A program made the translations under genes and the position numbers. Below the pieces are notes generated by a model. It was not told the DNA's origin. It made no database searches and saw only the letters and a list, made by a program, of their open reading frames with translations. From assembly GCF_000276665.1 (NCBI RefSeq), contig NW_004955417.1, forward strand, positions 27,718,706-27,782,705: 64,000 bases of DNA, written 5' to 3'. Below, piece by piece: positions 12,660 through 25,395 of this stretch (positions are counted from its first letter, which is position 1; each line of letters opens with the position of its first letter). This stretch comes from Chinchilla lanigera (lineage: Eukaryota; Chordata; Mammalia; Rodentia; Chinchillidae).

Positions 12660-12965
12660 CCTAGCACACTATTTTCTATCTAGCATCATTATTTTGTTTA
12701 TTTTTATTTAGACTTTGCATAAATGAACTCATACAATATGTATTCTATTGGTTCTGTATTATTTTTCACAACACAATATTTGTGAGATTCATTGATATGA
12801 TTGCAGTAGTTGTTTCATTGTTATTATGATGTGGGACTCTAGTATCTGAATGTAGTGCATTTTATTTATTTATTGGTGGACATTTTGGCTTGTTTTTAAT
12901 TTTCTGGCTGTTAATAATGCTGCTATGTATATATACATTCTGATGCCATTATTTTTTCAATTGCT
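12660..12965 (-). mobile_element. Antisense L1 3' fragment
   Basis: Sequence such as TGAACTCATACAATATG and CTGGCTGTTAATAATGCTGC follows the antisense L1M 3' UTR pattern. It is old and has no coding capacity. Confidence 0.55.
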
Positions 12966-14221
12966 TTGGAGGAGAATAATGTACTTATTTGTGAAAGTAA
13001 AGTACTTCAACCACCTAAAATATTTTAAACTATTAAACTTAGTTATTACGTCAAGATCTCTGTCTAGTTTCTCATTTGTTTATGTAGTAATGCTATGTAT
13101 GCTGTTTATTAAGCACTCCTTACTGTTGAATGGCTTGATTCCTTACATTTGATCTAACAGGGAAAAAAGGTAGAGTAAGAGAAGTGGCACAATAGAGTCT
13201 GCTCTGTGCATCACGAAATCGTTCAGGCATACGGTCAACTCTGTCACTGAGATTAAGTGTAATCCACTAAGGTCACACAAATCGTAAAAAATGTAAATGT
13301 GATCAGATATTTTTTCTTGTGTAGTTTTTTAGATGAAGAACCCATGGTCTTAGATCTAGAGACCATTTTATGAAAGTGTTTTATTCTGTAATGTCTTTTT
13401 CAAAGAAGTATTTTACTTTGATTAAGGAGATAGTGGTTGAAAGTAGAATATTTATAGTGGACTCAAAAGGATTTTTCTATTTTCACCTTTTAAAGATAAT
13501 TTGTTAAATAAGTTTTCTTCAGAAGCAAATTTCAGAAAAACATTAAAGCAGCTTTTGCCTTGGAGTGATATAAGCTACACAAGTGCTTGTATTTACTTTT
13601 ACTCTCAGTCTCTCGTATCAGGATTATTTCATATTGTAATGGGATGTTAATTTGGTTCCAAAGATTCTGTAGTTAGTGATTATTATATAGTTCAGTTGCC
13701 TTTCAGATACTTGTTATGGTGATGCAATAGAGCAGAGAAACAGCCATTTGTATTAAAGATGTGTATTAAAGAGGAAGATTAATATTACCAAAGAGCTTTG
13801 TATAACTTCAGGTATGAGTTATTACATGTGGTTATTTAGTTTTTGCAATACTTCTAAAATCATTTTTCAGATGAATCAAAATGAAATGTCTGATTCATTT
13901 GTGATAGTTTTATAATATTTCTCAACCATGTCATACTTAATCCCATAATTTGTGCCATCAAAGCTAAGTTGGCTCAGATAGTGTGGGGAATAATCCTTAG
14001 CCAAGGAAGGATACAGCTGTGATAAATACTTTAAAAATATTTCCTGGGGGGATTAGACCTAATCAGGGATATTACAGAATATCTTCCCAAAGAAGTAGCG
14101 TTAACGTGCAAAAAGAATAATGAAGAGCTATGTAAAGAAAAAGCAGAAAGTACTGTGGTTATATTAGTTTCATGCAATGATTGGGGAACTTGATTCTTCT
14201 TTCTTAAACTGTGTATGGAAT

Positions 14222-14591
14222 TGTCTTGGTTATTTTTCTCTTTGCTGAGACAAAATACCCAGCACCCAAAATAAGGCAGGAAAGTTTCTTTAGTTCACAG
14301 TTTGTGGAGGTTTCAGTCCATACTAGGCTGTCTCTAAGGCAGAGTGGCACGTGGCAGAGGGAAACAGTTTATTCCTGAAAGCAAGAGCAAAAGGGAGGAC
14401 TGGCAGAGAGGGGAGAGCAAGCTTCTTTCACTCCCTTATATTGTATGCAAACTACCCGCCCCCAGGTGGGGGCGGGTGTAGCACTCACACCCATAATCCC
14501 AGCTTTGGATCATGGATCAACCATAAACTCTAAAAGCCCACCCCATGACTGCATGACGCTTTGGGGGGACATGCAGGCACCAACCATAACA
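14222..14591 (-). mobile_element. Solo LTR, MaLR-like family (copy 1)
   Basis: A 370-bp element runs from TGTCTTGG to CATAACA and is flanked by a perfect 5-bp target duplication, GGAAT, at 14217-14221 and 14592-14596. Read on the minus strand it starts TGTTATGG and ends AAGACA, and has the same layout as the LTRs at 24562 and 55910. No internal retroviral sequence adjoins it, so it is a solo LTR. Confidence 0.88.
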
Positions 14592-14680
14592 GGAATATTG
14601 GAATATCTTGTAGCAGTCCTTACACTTGTAAAAAAATGGATTGCTTTATTAATCTGGTGAAGTCTGTAGAAGCTTTCCTT

Positions 14681-14895
14681 TTTTTAAAATTTTATTTTAA
14701 AAATAAAGCAATGAAAACATATTAACAAACAGGCATCCATTTACAAAATAGCACAAGAACAATAGAAGCAATACTGAATTACAGACAAGGTGACAGGAAA
14801 TTGACAATGGTTGCTGCATTACGTATTGATAACTTCAAAGTGGTTACTCAGGAAAACAAATATAGACATGCAAGACTGATCAAATAGAAGGTTTC
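14681..14895. repeat. Unclassified interspersed repeat, copy A
   Basis: This segment is clearly related to 53491-53700. Both start TTTTTAAAA-TTTTATTTTAAA, share GACAGGAAA--(G/A)ACAATGGTTGCTG and AACTTCAAAGT-GTTAC, and continue to GCAAGA(C/T)TGATCAAA. On the minus strand the element would end in an A-rich, AATAAA-like tail, which suggests a retroposed 3' end or LINE 3' UTR. I do not recognise the family. Confidence 0.6.
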
Positions 14896-15109
14896 CTAAA
14901 AGAAAAATATAGGCAATTACAGTACAATGAAAGCCAGGAAATTTGAAATACAGTTTTGTTCATGCACTCCTTGGGGTAGGCTGCAAATTATGCAGAAATA
15001 TTGGAGTTAAAAAAATCACCTGTAAAAAAATCACCATTGTGGGTGGTTCCCGTTTCCTGAGTCTTGGCAATAAATGGAGACACCACGTTTGTAGATAGGA
15101 GGACTCAGC

Positions 15110-16870
15110 ATTGCAAAGATGTCATTTATTTTAGTATTAATCTATAAATACAATGCAATTTCCATAAATCCTAGGGTTTTTGAAAATCCCTGTAATTTTC
15201 AAGGAGGCTGGATTAAAGGGCTGTAGTATGTATATGGAAAAAAAGTTTCACAAATTGTAAAACAGTTTTTATAAAGAAGAGCAGGGGCAGAATCGTTTTA
15301 CCAGACATCAACACAAATTACAAAGCCTAATCACTATATAAGCTAGGATATATGGATTTTTCCCTTTATGTCACCCCTCTAAGAGAAAGAATTTGCTCTG
15401 TTCTGAGCCTTCATTATTCTTTCCAGTAGTAAGTTTATTCATGTTTGTAGAGATCATGAGAATACATGTAAAAAATCAGTGAAAAGAAAGTTACATAGCT
15501 GGGAATAAAATTTTCAGTAATAGCAGTAAACATGATTTAAAAGTTCCACAATCCCACAGAATTCAGATGTAAAGAAAATTTACTCTGGAAAATATTGAAT
15601 TCAGTGAGTTTTTGTGATGATGGAGACATTGGAATAGGAGATACACTAGAAAATTTTGGATCAAACAGTGCCATGAGGTAAGAAAGTGAAGGCAGTGCTT
15701 TCAAATCAAGGTGTGTGAGCTAACTATTTATTTGTAATAAAAATTTTAGATTGAATATTAGGAGTATATCTTTGACTTTTTTCTATGCCAGTGATTTCCA
15801 AGATATGCCCAGTGGCTAAAATCCTCCTGGTCCCTATTTTTGTCCAAGTTTGGAATACAGTCAAGCTTATTTACTTGTATAGCTGCCCTCATGTCTCAGT
15901 GGCAGGATTGCACAACTGTGCAGGGACCCTGCGGCCCACAAGGCCTAGAATACTTACTCTCTGGCCTTTGTAGAGAAGTTTGCTGACCTGTCACCTATAT
16001 TACTAGAAAGTTACATAGTCAAGTTTATGTATTTAAGATCTTTGGACCTTTCTTTGTGGGGAATTTAGTTGTAACAGTGTTGTTCGGAAGTAGAAAACAA
16101 ACACAAGTACCAATGAAATCGAATTTAGGATCCATAAACAGTATGCATATGGGAACTTAAAATATGATAAAGTGATATCAAAAGTAGAGTAGAATAAGGG
16201 ATGAACTATTTAATAAATGATGCTTGGAAAATGGAATGTCTATATAGAGGAGGTTGAAATTAAATCTCTATATCACATCACATATGAAAATAAACTTCAG
16301 ATTGATTAAAAGCTTAACTGTGACAGGCAAAATTATAACGCTCTGAGAAGAAACTGTAGAATTTTTGTGACAGACTTAGGGATAAGTTTTTTTTTTTTTT
16401 TTTTTATAGCCAGCGATGAAAACCAAAAAAAACGATGAAGGGAGAAGTCAGTGTATTGACTACTTCAGAATTAAAGATTTCTGTTTAGCAAAGGACACCA
16501 TCTACAAAGTTAACAGTTGACAGACTGGGAGAGGGTAGTTTCTATGTTTGACTTATAGAGGATTACCATATGGGCTACATAGGGTACTCCTGTAAATCAA
16601 GAGAAAAAATATAGGAAATCTGATCCAAAGTATTGGGTAAAGAACATAAGCAGTTTATTGGAGGAGCAGTCCATCTGGCTGAATTTCATTAGAAAAATGT
16701 GAACTGAAAAGGCTGCAAAAATTGAAAAAACCTGAATAATCACAGGGACAAGTGGGAACTGGAACCTTCACACGCTGCTTGTAGGTGTGCTAAGTGGGAA
16801 AAGTTATCTGGGGGAGCGATTTAGGAGAATGTGGCATGATTGAAAAATATAGTAATGTTCAAAGTTTTAA
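15110..16870 (+). mobile_element. Sense L1 ORF2/3' end, broken
   Basis: About 15110-15350 and 16130-16870 match sense L1 ORF2 word order, for example TACAATGCAATTTCCATAAA, TTACCAGACATCAACACAAA and AGCAAAGGACACCATCTACA. The part at about 15370-16100 is less clear and may be other sequence. It has stop-rich frames and no intact ORF. Confidence 0.6.
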
Positions 16871-16898
16871 AAATTATTGCAGTAGAGATACATTGTCA

Positions 16899-17156
16899 TT
16901 ACTCCCCCTCACAATGCTCCTCCTTGCTCAGACACACGTACTCCGTCCTTCTGTCCACTTTTGAGGCAGCTCTGGAGTCCTCCTTCCTGAGTGTCTTCAG
17001 TTGCCGTGAGCTGGCTACCTCGACGTCCAGAGTCAGTTCAGAATATTTACCTTTCATGGTCATTTTGACTTTGGAGGAGAGCCACACGCCACCGTCACAC
17101 TGGGTGGATGAGGACACGCCAATGTTGGTACAAGCCTGCCTTTCCACTGACGGCAC
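16899..17156 (-). other. Unassigned GC-richer open frame (85 codons)
   Basis: An open frame of 85 codons on the minus strand lies in a locally GC-richer block directly after L1 sequence. It has no recognisable domain; I see only scattered Cys residues and a charged C-terminus. The opposite strand is open over the same stretch for 114 codons. It may be a retrocopy fragment or chance. Confidence 0.2.
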
Positions 17157-17569
17157 TCGAGAGCAGCATGCACTGCATTTTTGATCACACCTTGTGGATT
17201 CAGGAAAGAGGACTTCCAGGCTGCTTCAGAAAGTGGCAAGAACAGTGGGATACGTGTTTTTGAAGTAAAGAGAAGTATTTTCAGGGGGATAAATGACATC
17301 TTATCTTTTATTGTTATAAATTTTTAAATTTAAACATTCATTATATAATTTGATCATATCATATTTAGTGAACTTGAACATGTGCTTTATAGTCCTGCAT
17401 ATATGCTCTGGAGGAAATGTTATGAGTTTACAAATAATGTCATTTTAGAAGTATTGTAATGAGTTATAATGATGCAATTTAAATAAAAATGGCTGAATCA
17501 AAGTAATTTTCTTCAGTTAAATGTGCTTTAAAGCAGTGACTGTATGTGAACTAGATGCAAAACCCATAG

Positions 17570-17745
17570 TGGTGAGGAGCATGGGCTACACTACAGCTGC
17601 ACTAACTTTGGATGCAGCTTCCATTATACATTAGCTGCGTGCCAGTGAGCCAGATGAGCTGTCTGTAGGGTAGGGATAATGCTAATGAGTACCTGTCTTC
17701 CCGATAGAAGGCAGATACTATGTGCAAAAGCTATAATTTATAGAG
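17570..17745 (+). repeat. MIR-like remnant
   Basis: The order AGGAGCATGGGCT, TTAGCTGCGTG, TAGGGTAGGGATAATGCTAAT and GAGTACCTGTCTTCC follows the MIR consensus core and 3' half. Confidence 0.5.
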
Positions 17746-17899
17746 AGTACAATATAAAAATGTGAAGTTGATAATAAAAATAACTAGATAAGTCAATGGC
17801 ACAATGCTATTTTTGTCAATACTCAAGACTGGTTACTTGAGGGAAGAGAAATCAAATAGGAGAAGAAAATTGTTAATTAAAATAGGAACTGTATAGTAG

Positions 17900-18085
17900 T
17901 ATGTGACTGTAAACCATTCTAGGAGGCTGAGGCAGGAGGATTGCAAGTTTGAACCCAGCCTAGGCACTTAGTGACATAGTAAGACCCTGTCTCAAGGGGG
18001 GAAAAAGGATTGGGGATGTGTAGCTTAGGGAAGAGGACCTGGGTTCAGTCCTCACTACCAGAAACTAAACAATAAAAAAGGAACC
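17900..18085 (+). mobile_element. Dimeric B1+ID SINE, older
   Basis: A sense B1 part (GGAGGCTGAGGCAGGAGGAT through AGACCCTGTCTCAA) is followed by an ID-like part (TGGGGATGTGTAGCTTAGGG, then GGGTTCAGTCCTCACTACC) and an A-rich tail. Divergence is higher than in the ID copies that have near-perfect duplications. Confidence 0.8.
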
Positions 18086-18732
18086 AAACATGAATCCAAG
18101 CTTCCAAGTTTATGATCAGTTCTACTGTCAGTATCTAAGGTTTCAGGGAGGGGGAAGAAAGGTGTGCATAGCAGTCTTTTCTAGGCAGAGGCAAGAGCCC
18201 GTATAAAATGCAAAGACCCTGCAAAGCGAAACACCATAGTGAACTTGAAGGACTGAAAGAAAGCCAGCATGGTTTCAGACAGAGGCAAAAGAAACAGTGC
18301 AAAAACTGAGGCTAAAGGTGTGGATGTGCCCCAATGCAATCACGTGTTATTTCACAGTGGGTATATGTTGTCAGAAATGCATTGTAGGTGACTCCACCAC
18401 TGTGCAGAAGCACAGAGTTTACTTACAGGCCTCAGCTGTACAGCCTACTGCGTACCTAAGCTATGCTATAGTGTTGTGGGGCCACTGCCATATGCAGCCC
18501 ACAACGGAGTAAAGCGCTGGTATGCAGCACATGGCTATATGCAAGGCTTGGTAGGTCCTCATAAGATTTTTCTCTTACTGCAGAACAGTCATCAGTGAGA
18601 TAATATTTTCGAGGAAAGACTTTTTTTTCTCCTGTGGGGTATAGAATAGACTTAAGGGAAGAAGTACAAATGCGAATATCTCATCCAGGAGAATATTCTC
18701 TAGATTAGGTGTAAATTGGTAGTATTAAACCC

Positions 18733-18734
<2 letters not shown>

Positions 18735-18782
<48 letters not shown>

Positions 18783-18800
18783 TTTTTTGTATATATATAT
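18735..18800. repeat. (TA)n microsatellite
   Basis: A TA dinucleotide run, broken by TTTATATTTTTTTG near 18776, directly precedes the tail of the next SINE. Confidence 0.95.
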
Positions 18801-18956
18801 TTGTTTGGTTTTTGTTTTTTGAGACAGGGTCTTACTATATAGTTCAGGCTGGCCTTAAACTCACTTTGTAGCTCAGGTTGGCCTTGAACTTGTGGTGATC
18901 CTCCTCCTCAGCTTCCCAAGTGCTGGGATTACAGGTGTGTGCCACTACACCTGGCA
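18801..18956 (-). mobile_element. B1-like SINE
   Basis: A reverse B1 element containing GAGACAGGGTCTTACTATAT and GGGATTACAGGTGTGTGCC. Its tail grows out of the TA microsatellite. Confidence 0.9.
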
Positions 18957-21207
18957 AAGCCTGTAATATTAACAGTAGATATGGAGAGAAGTAGAAGGAT
19001 TCAAAACATACATAGGAGGTAAAATTGAAATGACTTAGTGATAGGCAGTATGTGCATTTGAGGCAGATATTTCCAGAATAATTATAGATTTCAGGCTTGC
19101 ATATTTGAATGGTAGTATGGTTTACTGAAATGTGGAACACTGGAAGGGACTCTGGTTTGGATAGGAAATTGGGTTTAGATTTGCTATCCTGAATTTGAGT
19201 GACTTTAGAAATTCAAATAGAGGAGTAAATGGATAATTGAATATTGACATTCAGAGGTGAAGTCTCAGTGGGGCATCTTGTTTATACTCACTTACATATA
19301 GGTGACATTGAAGCCTTAGGTATGGATAAAACTGCCTAGGGAAACACTGTGTAACATAAAGAGGACTTGAGTCTTGACCTTCAAAGAAAGCGAGGGCCAT
19401 AGACAGAGCAAGAAAACCAAAAGAGAAAGCAAGTACTGTAAAAGCTCCTGCTCAGGGAGAGCACTTGTGCAGTTTCAAGCCCTGCTGGAACTTAAGTGAG
19501 ATGAGTGCTGAAGATTTTCCGTTCATTTTTAGGTAGATGGAGTGAAAGTTAGGAGGTGGGCTGAAATCTAGAGAAGATGAGCTTGAAGAACGCCTGGGGA
19601 GAGCAAGTAGCAAGGGAATTTTGGTTATGAGTGGGAAGGAAGATACATTTCTCTTGGCAAGGAGCACAGTTTAGCTTCTGAATCTGCCTGTGCACCGCCA
19701 CCACCCCTTTGTCTAGTGGCATCTCATTTTATGGGACGGGTAGGACAAGTGTGTAAACAATCTTCCTAAAAGTCTTATATATTACTGAGACTATCGTAGT
19801 CAACCCCTGTCTGGATTGTAGCTTCTCCATCTCTTTTCTGAATGGGACCATTTGATTCCATCCCATAGCCTTTATAGTGCTATAATCCCTACAATCTTAT
19901 TACAGTCCTTATGTGCTTTGAGTATTTCATCTAGCACTTTGTAGTACATATTTCCTAGCTCTGTTCTAAGCCTACTGGTCTCTCGTGTAAAATGGGAATT
20001 CCACTTATCTTCTTGAGGCACAGTCACTGTATATTAGTGAAGTTCACTTAATTGGACTTGTGGTTTTTGTTCTAGAGTGCTCCGGTAATTTGTCTTAGTG
20101 CCACAGTTCCTTTAGAACTGAAACAAAGCATTGCTCTTTCTAATTTTCCCTTTTCTGACTTCTAGTTCTTTCTCCCAATAGTGTTCACCCATTCATTGAG
20201 AGGTATCCTAGAGATGTGAAGTATATCCACAGGATGCTATAGAAACGTTAAATTTTCATATGTAGAGAGGTGATTCTTCTGTGGGAGAAGCCTGGAAGCA
20301 GAACACATTCAATGTGCACTTAAAATTATGCTTGTTTTGGTAATTCTGAAAATGTAATTGTGGGCATGGACCTCCTCTAGTAGGTGCTTGTTTTGTGTTA
20401 GGAGATACTCATTTAAATCTGGTGGAAGATCATTGTGGAAAAACAGTGTGTTACCTGAAGTCCCAGAAAAAGCTAACAAAACTTACACAGTGTGATTGAT
20501 ATTAGTTGTAAAAAAGGAAGTGTGCTTTTGTAATTAAGTAGATATAAGGACTTATAGAGTTCTGTTCTTGATTTATTGACTGACTTCAGGATTTAGAAAT
20601 GAACTATTTTGAAAGTTGTGTTTTGAGGTACAATTTATTTTCAGTAAAATTTACGCCTTTGAAATGTATACTTGAGTGGGTGTGACAAACATACACGGCC
20701 CTGTGTCTGCCACTCTAATTGAGGGACAGGTCATCTTCTTCAGCCCCACACGTTCCTCCTGCCCACTTGTAGTTCACCCCTCACTCTACGCCAGCGCCTA
20801 AAATCAGTGACACAGTTTTGTCTTTTTCCCGAATGTCATGTAAATAAAAATATAAAATATAAAAGTGGGCAAACTATGACACACAAGCCAAACTTGGGTC
20901 ACTGCGTGGTTTTGTGTGTAACTGATGAGTAAGGTTTTTAAAAACATTTTTAAATGATTGTAAAAAGCTTTTTAAAATGATGTTTATGAATATAGAAAAG
21001 ACATGAAATTCAGATTTCAGTGTTCAAGAGTAAACCTTGACTGGAACATTCATAACCATTTGTATTTATTTATATATTGTGGATGACTGTTTTCTGGTTT
21101 GTATTTTTTACATTTTACTAAAGAAATCCTTGCCTTAACACAACTAAGATGTCTGTGTTTAACCTAAGGTCAATGATTATCTTCAATTTGTTTTTCTAGA
21201 AACTTTA

Positions 21208-21300
21208 TTTATTTATTTATTTATTTATTGGTACTGGGGGAACTCATGACCTTGCGCTTGCTGGGCAGGTGCTGTGCCGCTGAGCTAAACCTCCAGCCCC
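21208..21300 (-). mobile_element. ID-like SINE
   Basis: A reverse ID with a (TTTA)n tail. The target duplication TAGAAACTTTA / TAGGAACTTTA lies at 21197-21207 and 21301-21311. Confidence 0.88.
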
Positions 21301-22037
21301 TAGGAACTTTAGTTTTAGTCATTCTGTTTAGTTCTGTGATTCATTCTGAGTTTTAATATAAAGTCTGAGGTAGCCGTTGATGTTTATTGTTTTTTTTTGC
21401 ACATGGATTTTCAACTACTGTTTTTGTACAAGAGTTTCCCATGTGTAAAAGCACATTTTCCTGTTGAATCACTCTGGTACCCATGTAAGAAAATTAACTA
21501 TCACTTCAGTTTTGGACCATTTCTGGGCTCTGCTGTACCCTGTTGGCATAAGTCTGTATCATTTACTAATACTGTGTTGATCTGAGTACTATAGCTTTTG
21601 CTCACATAGTATGTCCTGAAATCAGGTAGTGTGAGTCCTTCAACTTTCTCCTCCTTTTAAAAATATTTTATCTATTCTTGGACTTTGTTTTTCCATATAA
21701 ATTTTAGAATTTTTAATTTTTATTTCTTTAAAATTTATGTCAGGATTTTAAATGTTAATGGCATTGGTCAGTTTGTAGAGAACTGCAATCTTCATATTGC
21801 AATTAATGAATGTAGTATCTTTTGGCCATTATATAGGCCACTTTTAATTCTTTTTTAGTGTTTTCTACTTTTCACTGCAGAAAAGTTGTTCATGTTTTGT
21901 TAAATTTATATCTCATCCTTTTTTAGTTTTGATTTTCAATTGCTTATTGGTAGAATATAAAGTTTTTTTATATATTGCACTGAATTCTGTACCTTGCTAA
22001 ATTCATTTATTTATTGGGAGAGGTTTTTTTGTAGTTT

Positions 22038-22144
22038 TTTTTTTGTTTGTTTGTTTTTTGTTTTTCTTCTGGTACCAGGAATTGAACTCACGACCTTGCA
22101 CTTGCCAGGCAGGCACTGTGCTGCTGAGCTAAATCCCCAGCCCC
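22038..22144 (-). mobile_element. ID-like SINE
   Basis: A reverse ID containing GAACTCACGACCTTGCACTT and ending CCCCAGCCCC. A short duplication, TGTAGTTT, lies at 22030-22037 and 22145-22152. Confidence 0.88.
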
Positions 22145-23675
22145 TGTAGTTTGTTTGGGATATTTTACATTGACAATTATACTAGTTGCACACAGTTTTC
22201 TATTTTTCCTTTCTTATCTGCTTGTCTTTTAATTTACTTTTATTTTGCCTGAATACGCAGACCAATGCATCAATGGTTAGAAGTAGTGAGAAAGAACATC
22301 TTCCCTTGTTACTTATTTTAGGAGAAGCTTTTATCATGTTAAGGAAATTTGTAAGTATTCCTGGGTTGCTGAGAAGCCATAGTAAGAGCTTTCTTAGCAT
22401 TTTTGTAGATAATCATGTTTTCCCCTTACTTGGTATAATGAATTATATTGCTTGAAAGTAGACTTTAGAACCAAGATAAACATTACCTGTTTATGATGTA
22501 TTATCCTTTAACACGTTTCTGTGTTTGGCTTGTTAAGACTGTGTTGAGGATTTTTGCAACTGCTCATGAGGAATATTCATCTATAATTTTCTTTTCTAGT
22601 AATAGCTGTATTTGATTTTGGTATCAGAATAACACCTTATGAAATTAGTTTGGAAATGTTCCATCCATTTTCTGGAAGAGATTAGGTAAAATTGGTATTA
22701 TTTCTCCCTTGAACTAGGATTCACCAGGGAAACCATCAAAAATGAAGGTTGTATATTTGGAAGATTTTAAAACTATAACTTAAATTTATTTAATAGCTAT
22801 AGAATTAGTCAAGTTATTTCATCTTGAGTGACTTGGCTAGATTCTGTCCTTCAAGAAAATGGTCCATTTTCTAATGTAAGTGGTAGAATGTATGGGCATA
22901 GAATTGTTTGTAGTTTTCCCTTATATCCTTTTAAATTTGATTCAAGTTGACTGTGAGGTCTGTACTAATGTCTTCAGTATTATTCTTTCTGTAGATGGTT
23001 TGGCCTGCAATTTCGTGGCTTTTTTGTGATATACATTCAGTAGCAACCATTATTTGAATTTTTAATTTTGCTTTTCTTCCAGGTTAGCATTAAATGGTGT
23101 ACTATCCTCATGATGCTAAGAGAGTGAGTCACAGCTCCCAGTCATACATATGATCATGAGATGCACATCAGTACCGCACAAGACACTGTGTTACTATGGG
23201 ATGATGTTCAGGGGCTTAGGTACAGTAAATGCATCTCTGGTGTTTGAAGGTTATGTTGAGTTTATTAGTATGTAACCCCATCACAAGTCTAGGAACAGCT
23301 GTGTGTATATACTTTGAGATAATTTTCTCAGTGCCTAAGCATTTTGTTTTTTTGAGTTAGAACATTTAAAATCTACTGTTAGTGATTTTTAAAATACTAC
23401 ATATTTTTATTAACTAAAATCACTAAAGTGTATAACAGGTCTCTTAAACTTATTTCTCCTACCTATCTGAAATTTTCCATCATTTGGCCAACATCTTCCC
23501 AAATCACCATATTCATCTTTAGAAAATCAACTCTGAGTTTTGTTGTTTTCATGTTTTTCTATGCTCTATTTCATTTATTTTTGCTCTGGGTTTTTTTTTT
23601 TTTTCTAATAATTTTTGGCTGGTTTGTTCTTCCTTTTTTAGTTCCTAGAGTTTTAATGTTAGACTGTGCTGCTCT

Positions 23676-23760
23676 TGCTCTCTCTCTTTCTCTCTTTCCC
23701 TTCTCTCTCTTTCTGTCTTTCCCTCCATTTCTCTCTCTCTGTCTCTCTTACTCTCTTTTG
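23676..23760. repeat. CT-rich low-complexity tract
   Basis: A CTCTCTCTTTCTCTCTTTCC-like pyrimidine run. Confidence 0.9.
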
Positions 23761-23761
23761 T

Positions 23762-23940
23762 TTTCTCCTAGTACTGACTATTGAATCCAAGACCTTTGTA
23801 CTGTGTTATATCCTCAAGACTTTATCTTTTCTTTTGAAATTGGATCTCACTAAATTGTACAGGCTGGGCTCAAATTGTGGTCATCCTGCCTCAACCTTCT
23901 AGAATGCTGAGATTACATGTCTGTGCCACCATACCTGGCT
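23762..23940 (-). mobile_element. Dimeric B1+ID SINE, old
   Basis: A diverged reverse ID part (TAGTACTGACTATTGAATCC) is followed by a reverse B1 part (TACAGGCTGGGCTCAAATTG to TGCCACCATACCTGGC). Confidence 0.8.
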
Positions 23941-24561
23941 GAGATCTCTTCATTTTAGATGCAGGCATTTGTTGCTACCGAACTTTCCCCTTAGAACTTG
24001 CTGCATCCCATAAGTTCTGTTATCTTGTGCTTCCTTTTTTGTCTTAGATTTGAAATACTTTTTCCTTTTTAGCTTTTTCTTGGGCCCATTGGTTGTTCAG
24101 GAGCATGCTCTTTAACATTCACATATTTGTGAGTTTTCTAAAATTCTTCATGTTGTAGATTTCTAGTTTCATACCATTGTGTTTGGAAAAATACTTTGAT
24201 ATAATTTTAATCTTGTTAAATTTATTAAGAGTTGTTTTTTGGGCTTAAAACATTGTATCCTTTGAACAGTGTTCTGTGTGCACTTGAGAAGAATGTATAT
24301 TCTGTCACTAGCGCATGGAATATTGTGTACATGTCTGTTATGTCCATTTGGTCTAATGTGTAGTTCAAGTCCATTGTTTCCTTAGTGGATTTTCTTTCTG
24401 GATGATCAGTAGGAAAGTGGTGTATCAAAGCTCTTATTCTTACTCTATTGCAGTCTAACTCATTCTTCAGGTCTGCTAATATTTACTTTATATATTTCAG
24501 TGCTCCAATGTTGGGTGCATATATGTTTATAGTGGTTATATCTTTTTGATGAATTTATTCC

Positions 24562-24947
24562 TGTCTTGGTTACTTTTCTCTCATTGCTGAGACAAAATAC
24601 CTGACACCCCAAATTAAGGAAGGAAAGGTTTATTTAGCTCACAGTTCATGCAGGTTTCAATCCATACTCAGTTGGCTCCAAGGCAGAGTGGCACATGGCA
24701 GAGAGCAACAGTTCATGGTGGTGGAAAACAGCAAAAGCAGCAACAGCACAAGGGAGGAGCAGTGGCAGTCAGCCTCTTTCCCTCCCTTACACTGTATGCA
24801 AACTATTCCCCCCTCACCTGGGCAGGTGTAGCACTCACATCCATAATTCCAATATTTGACAGTGAATCAATCATAAACTCTAGAAGCCTGCTGCCTGTTG
24901 GCATGAGGCTTTGTGGGGGGGGGCACGTTCAGACACAAACTATAGCA
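24562..24947 (-). mobile_element. Solo LTR, MaLR-like family (copy 2)
   Basis: A 386-bp element runs from TGTCTTGG to TATAGCA with a perfect 5-bp duplication, ATTCC, at 24557-24561 and 24948-24952. It is alignable with the LTR at 14222 over its whole length. It interrupts an antisense L1 and so is younger than that L1. Confidence 0.88.
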
Positions 24948-25061
24948 ATTCCTTTATAATAATACTTTTTCTCTTTTTACAGTTTTTAATTTAGTGTATT
25001 TTATCTGATATATATTTTCCTGCTCTTTTTTGGTTTTGGCAGTTTGATTATAAAGTGTCTA

Positions 25062-25121
25062 GAGGTGTGCATGTGTGTGTATGTGTGTGTGCACATGTGT
25101 GTTTGTGTGCATGTGTGTATA
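25062..25121. repeat. (TG)n-rich microsatellite
   Basis: A TG repeat with CA interruptions. Confidence 0.9.
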
Positions 25122-25315
25122 TTTTTGGTATCCATTCTACAAAGGATTCTCTGAGGTGCTTGTATCTGATTGAGCATTTTTCCTTAGTTTGGAAATTTCT
25201 TGGCCCTTATTTTTTCAAATATTTCCTATATCGTTTGCTCTTTTCTCCAATTTCATGTATCAGGTTAACTCTAGGACATTTGTTGAGGTGTTTCCCTACT
25301 CTTTTTTTCTTTTTT

Positions 25316-25395
25316 TTGTTTCACTGTGGATAATTTTTAGTCTTTTTTCTTTAAAAAATTTATTTACCTAACTGTAATGCCATACATTGCCAACC
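25316..25395. repeat. Local direct repeat, copy 1
   Basis: This segment matches 26976-27062 closely. Shared blocks include TTTCACTGTGGATAATTTTTA, TTTTTTCTTTAAAAAATT and TTACCTAA(C/T)TGTAATGCCAT. The family is unknown and it lies next to L1 5' sequence. Confidence 0.65.

Larger units (their letters stand above)
20630..25340 (-). mobile_element. Long antisense L1, interrupted
   Basis: Antisense L1 word order runs 3' to 5': 3' UTR-like at 20630-21180, ORF2 at about 21590-23080 and 23940-24560, and the 5'/ORF1 side at 24957-25310. It is interrupted by SINEs at 21208, 22038 and 23762 and by the solo LTR at 24562. Exact limits and the number of original insertions are uncertain. Confidence 0.65.

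Noticed and set aside
18735..18800. Possible functional TATA-type promoter
   Set aside because: It is a TA microsatellite joined to a SINE tail.
24648..24959. 103-codon frame
   Set aside because: It lies inside the solo LTR at 24562-24947 and is repeat-derived.
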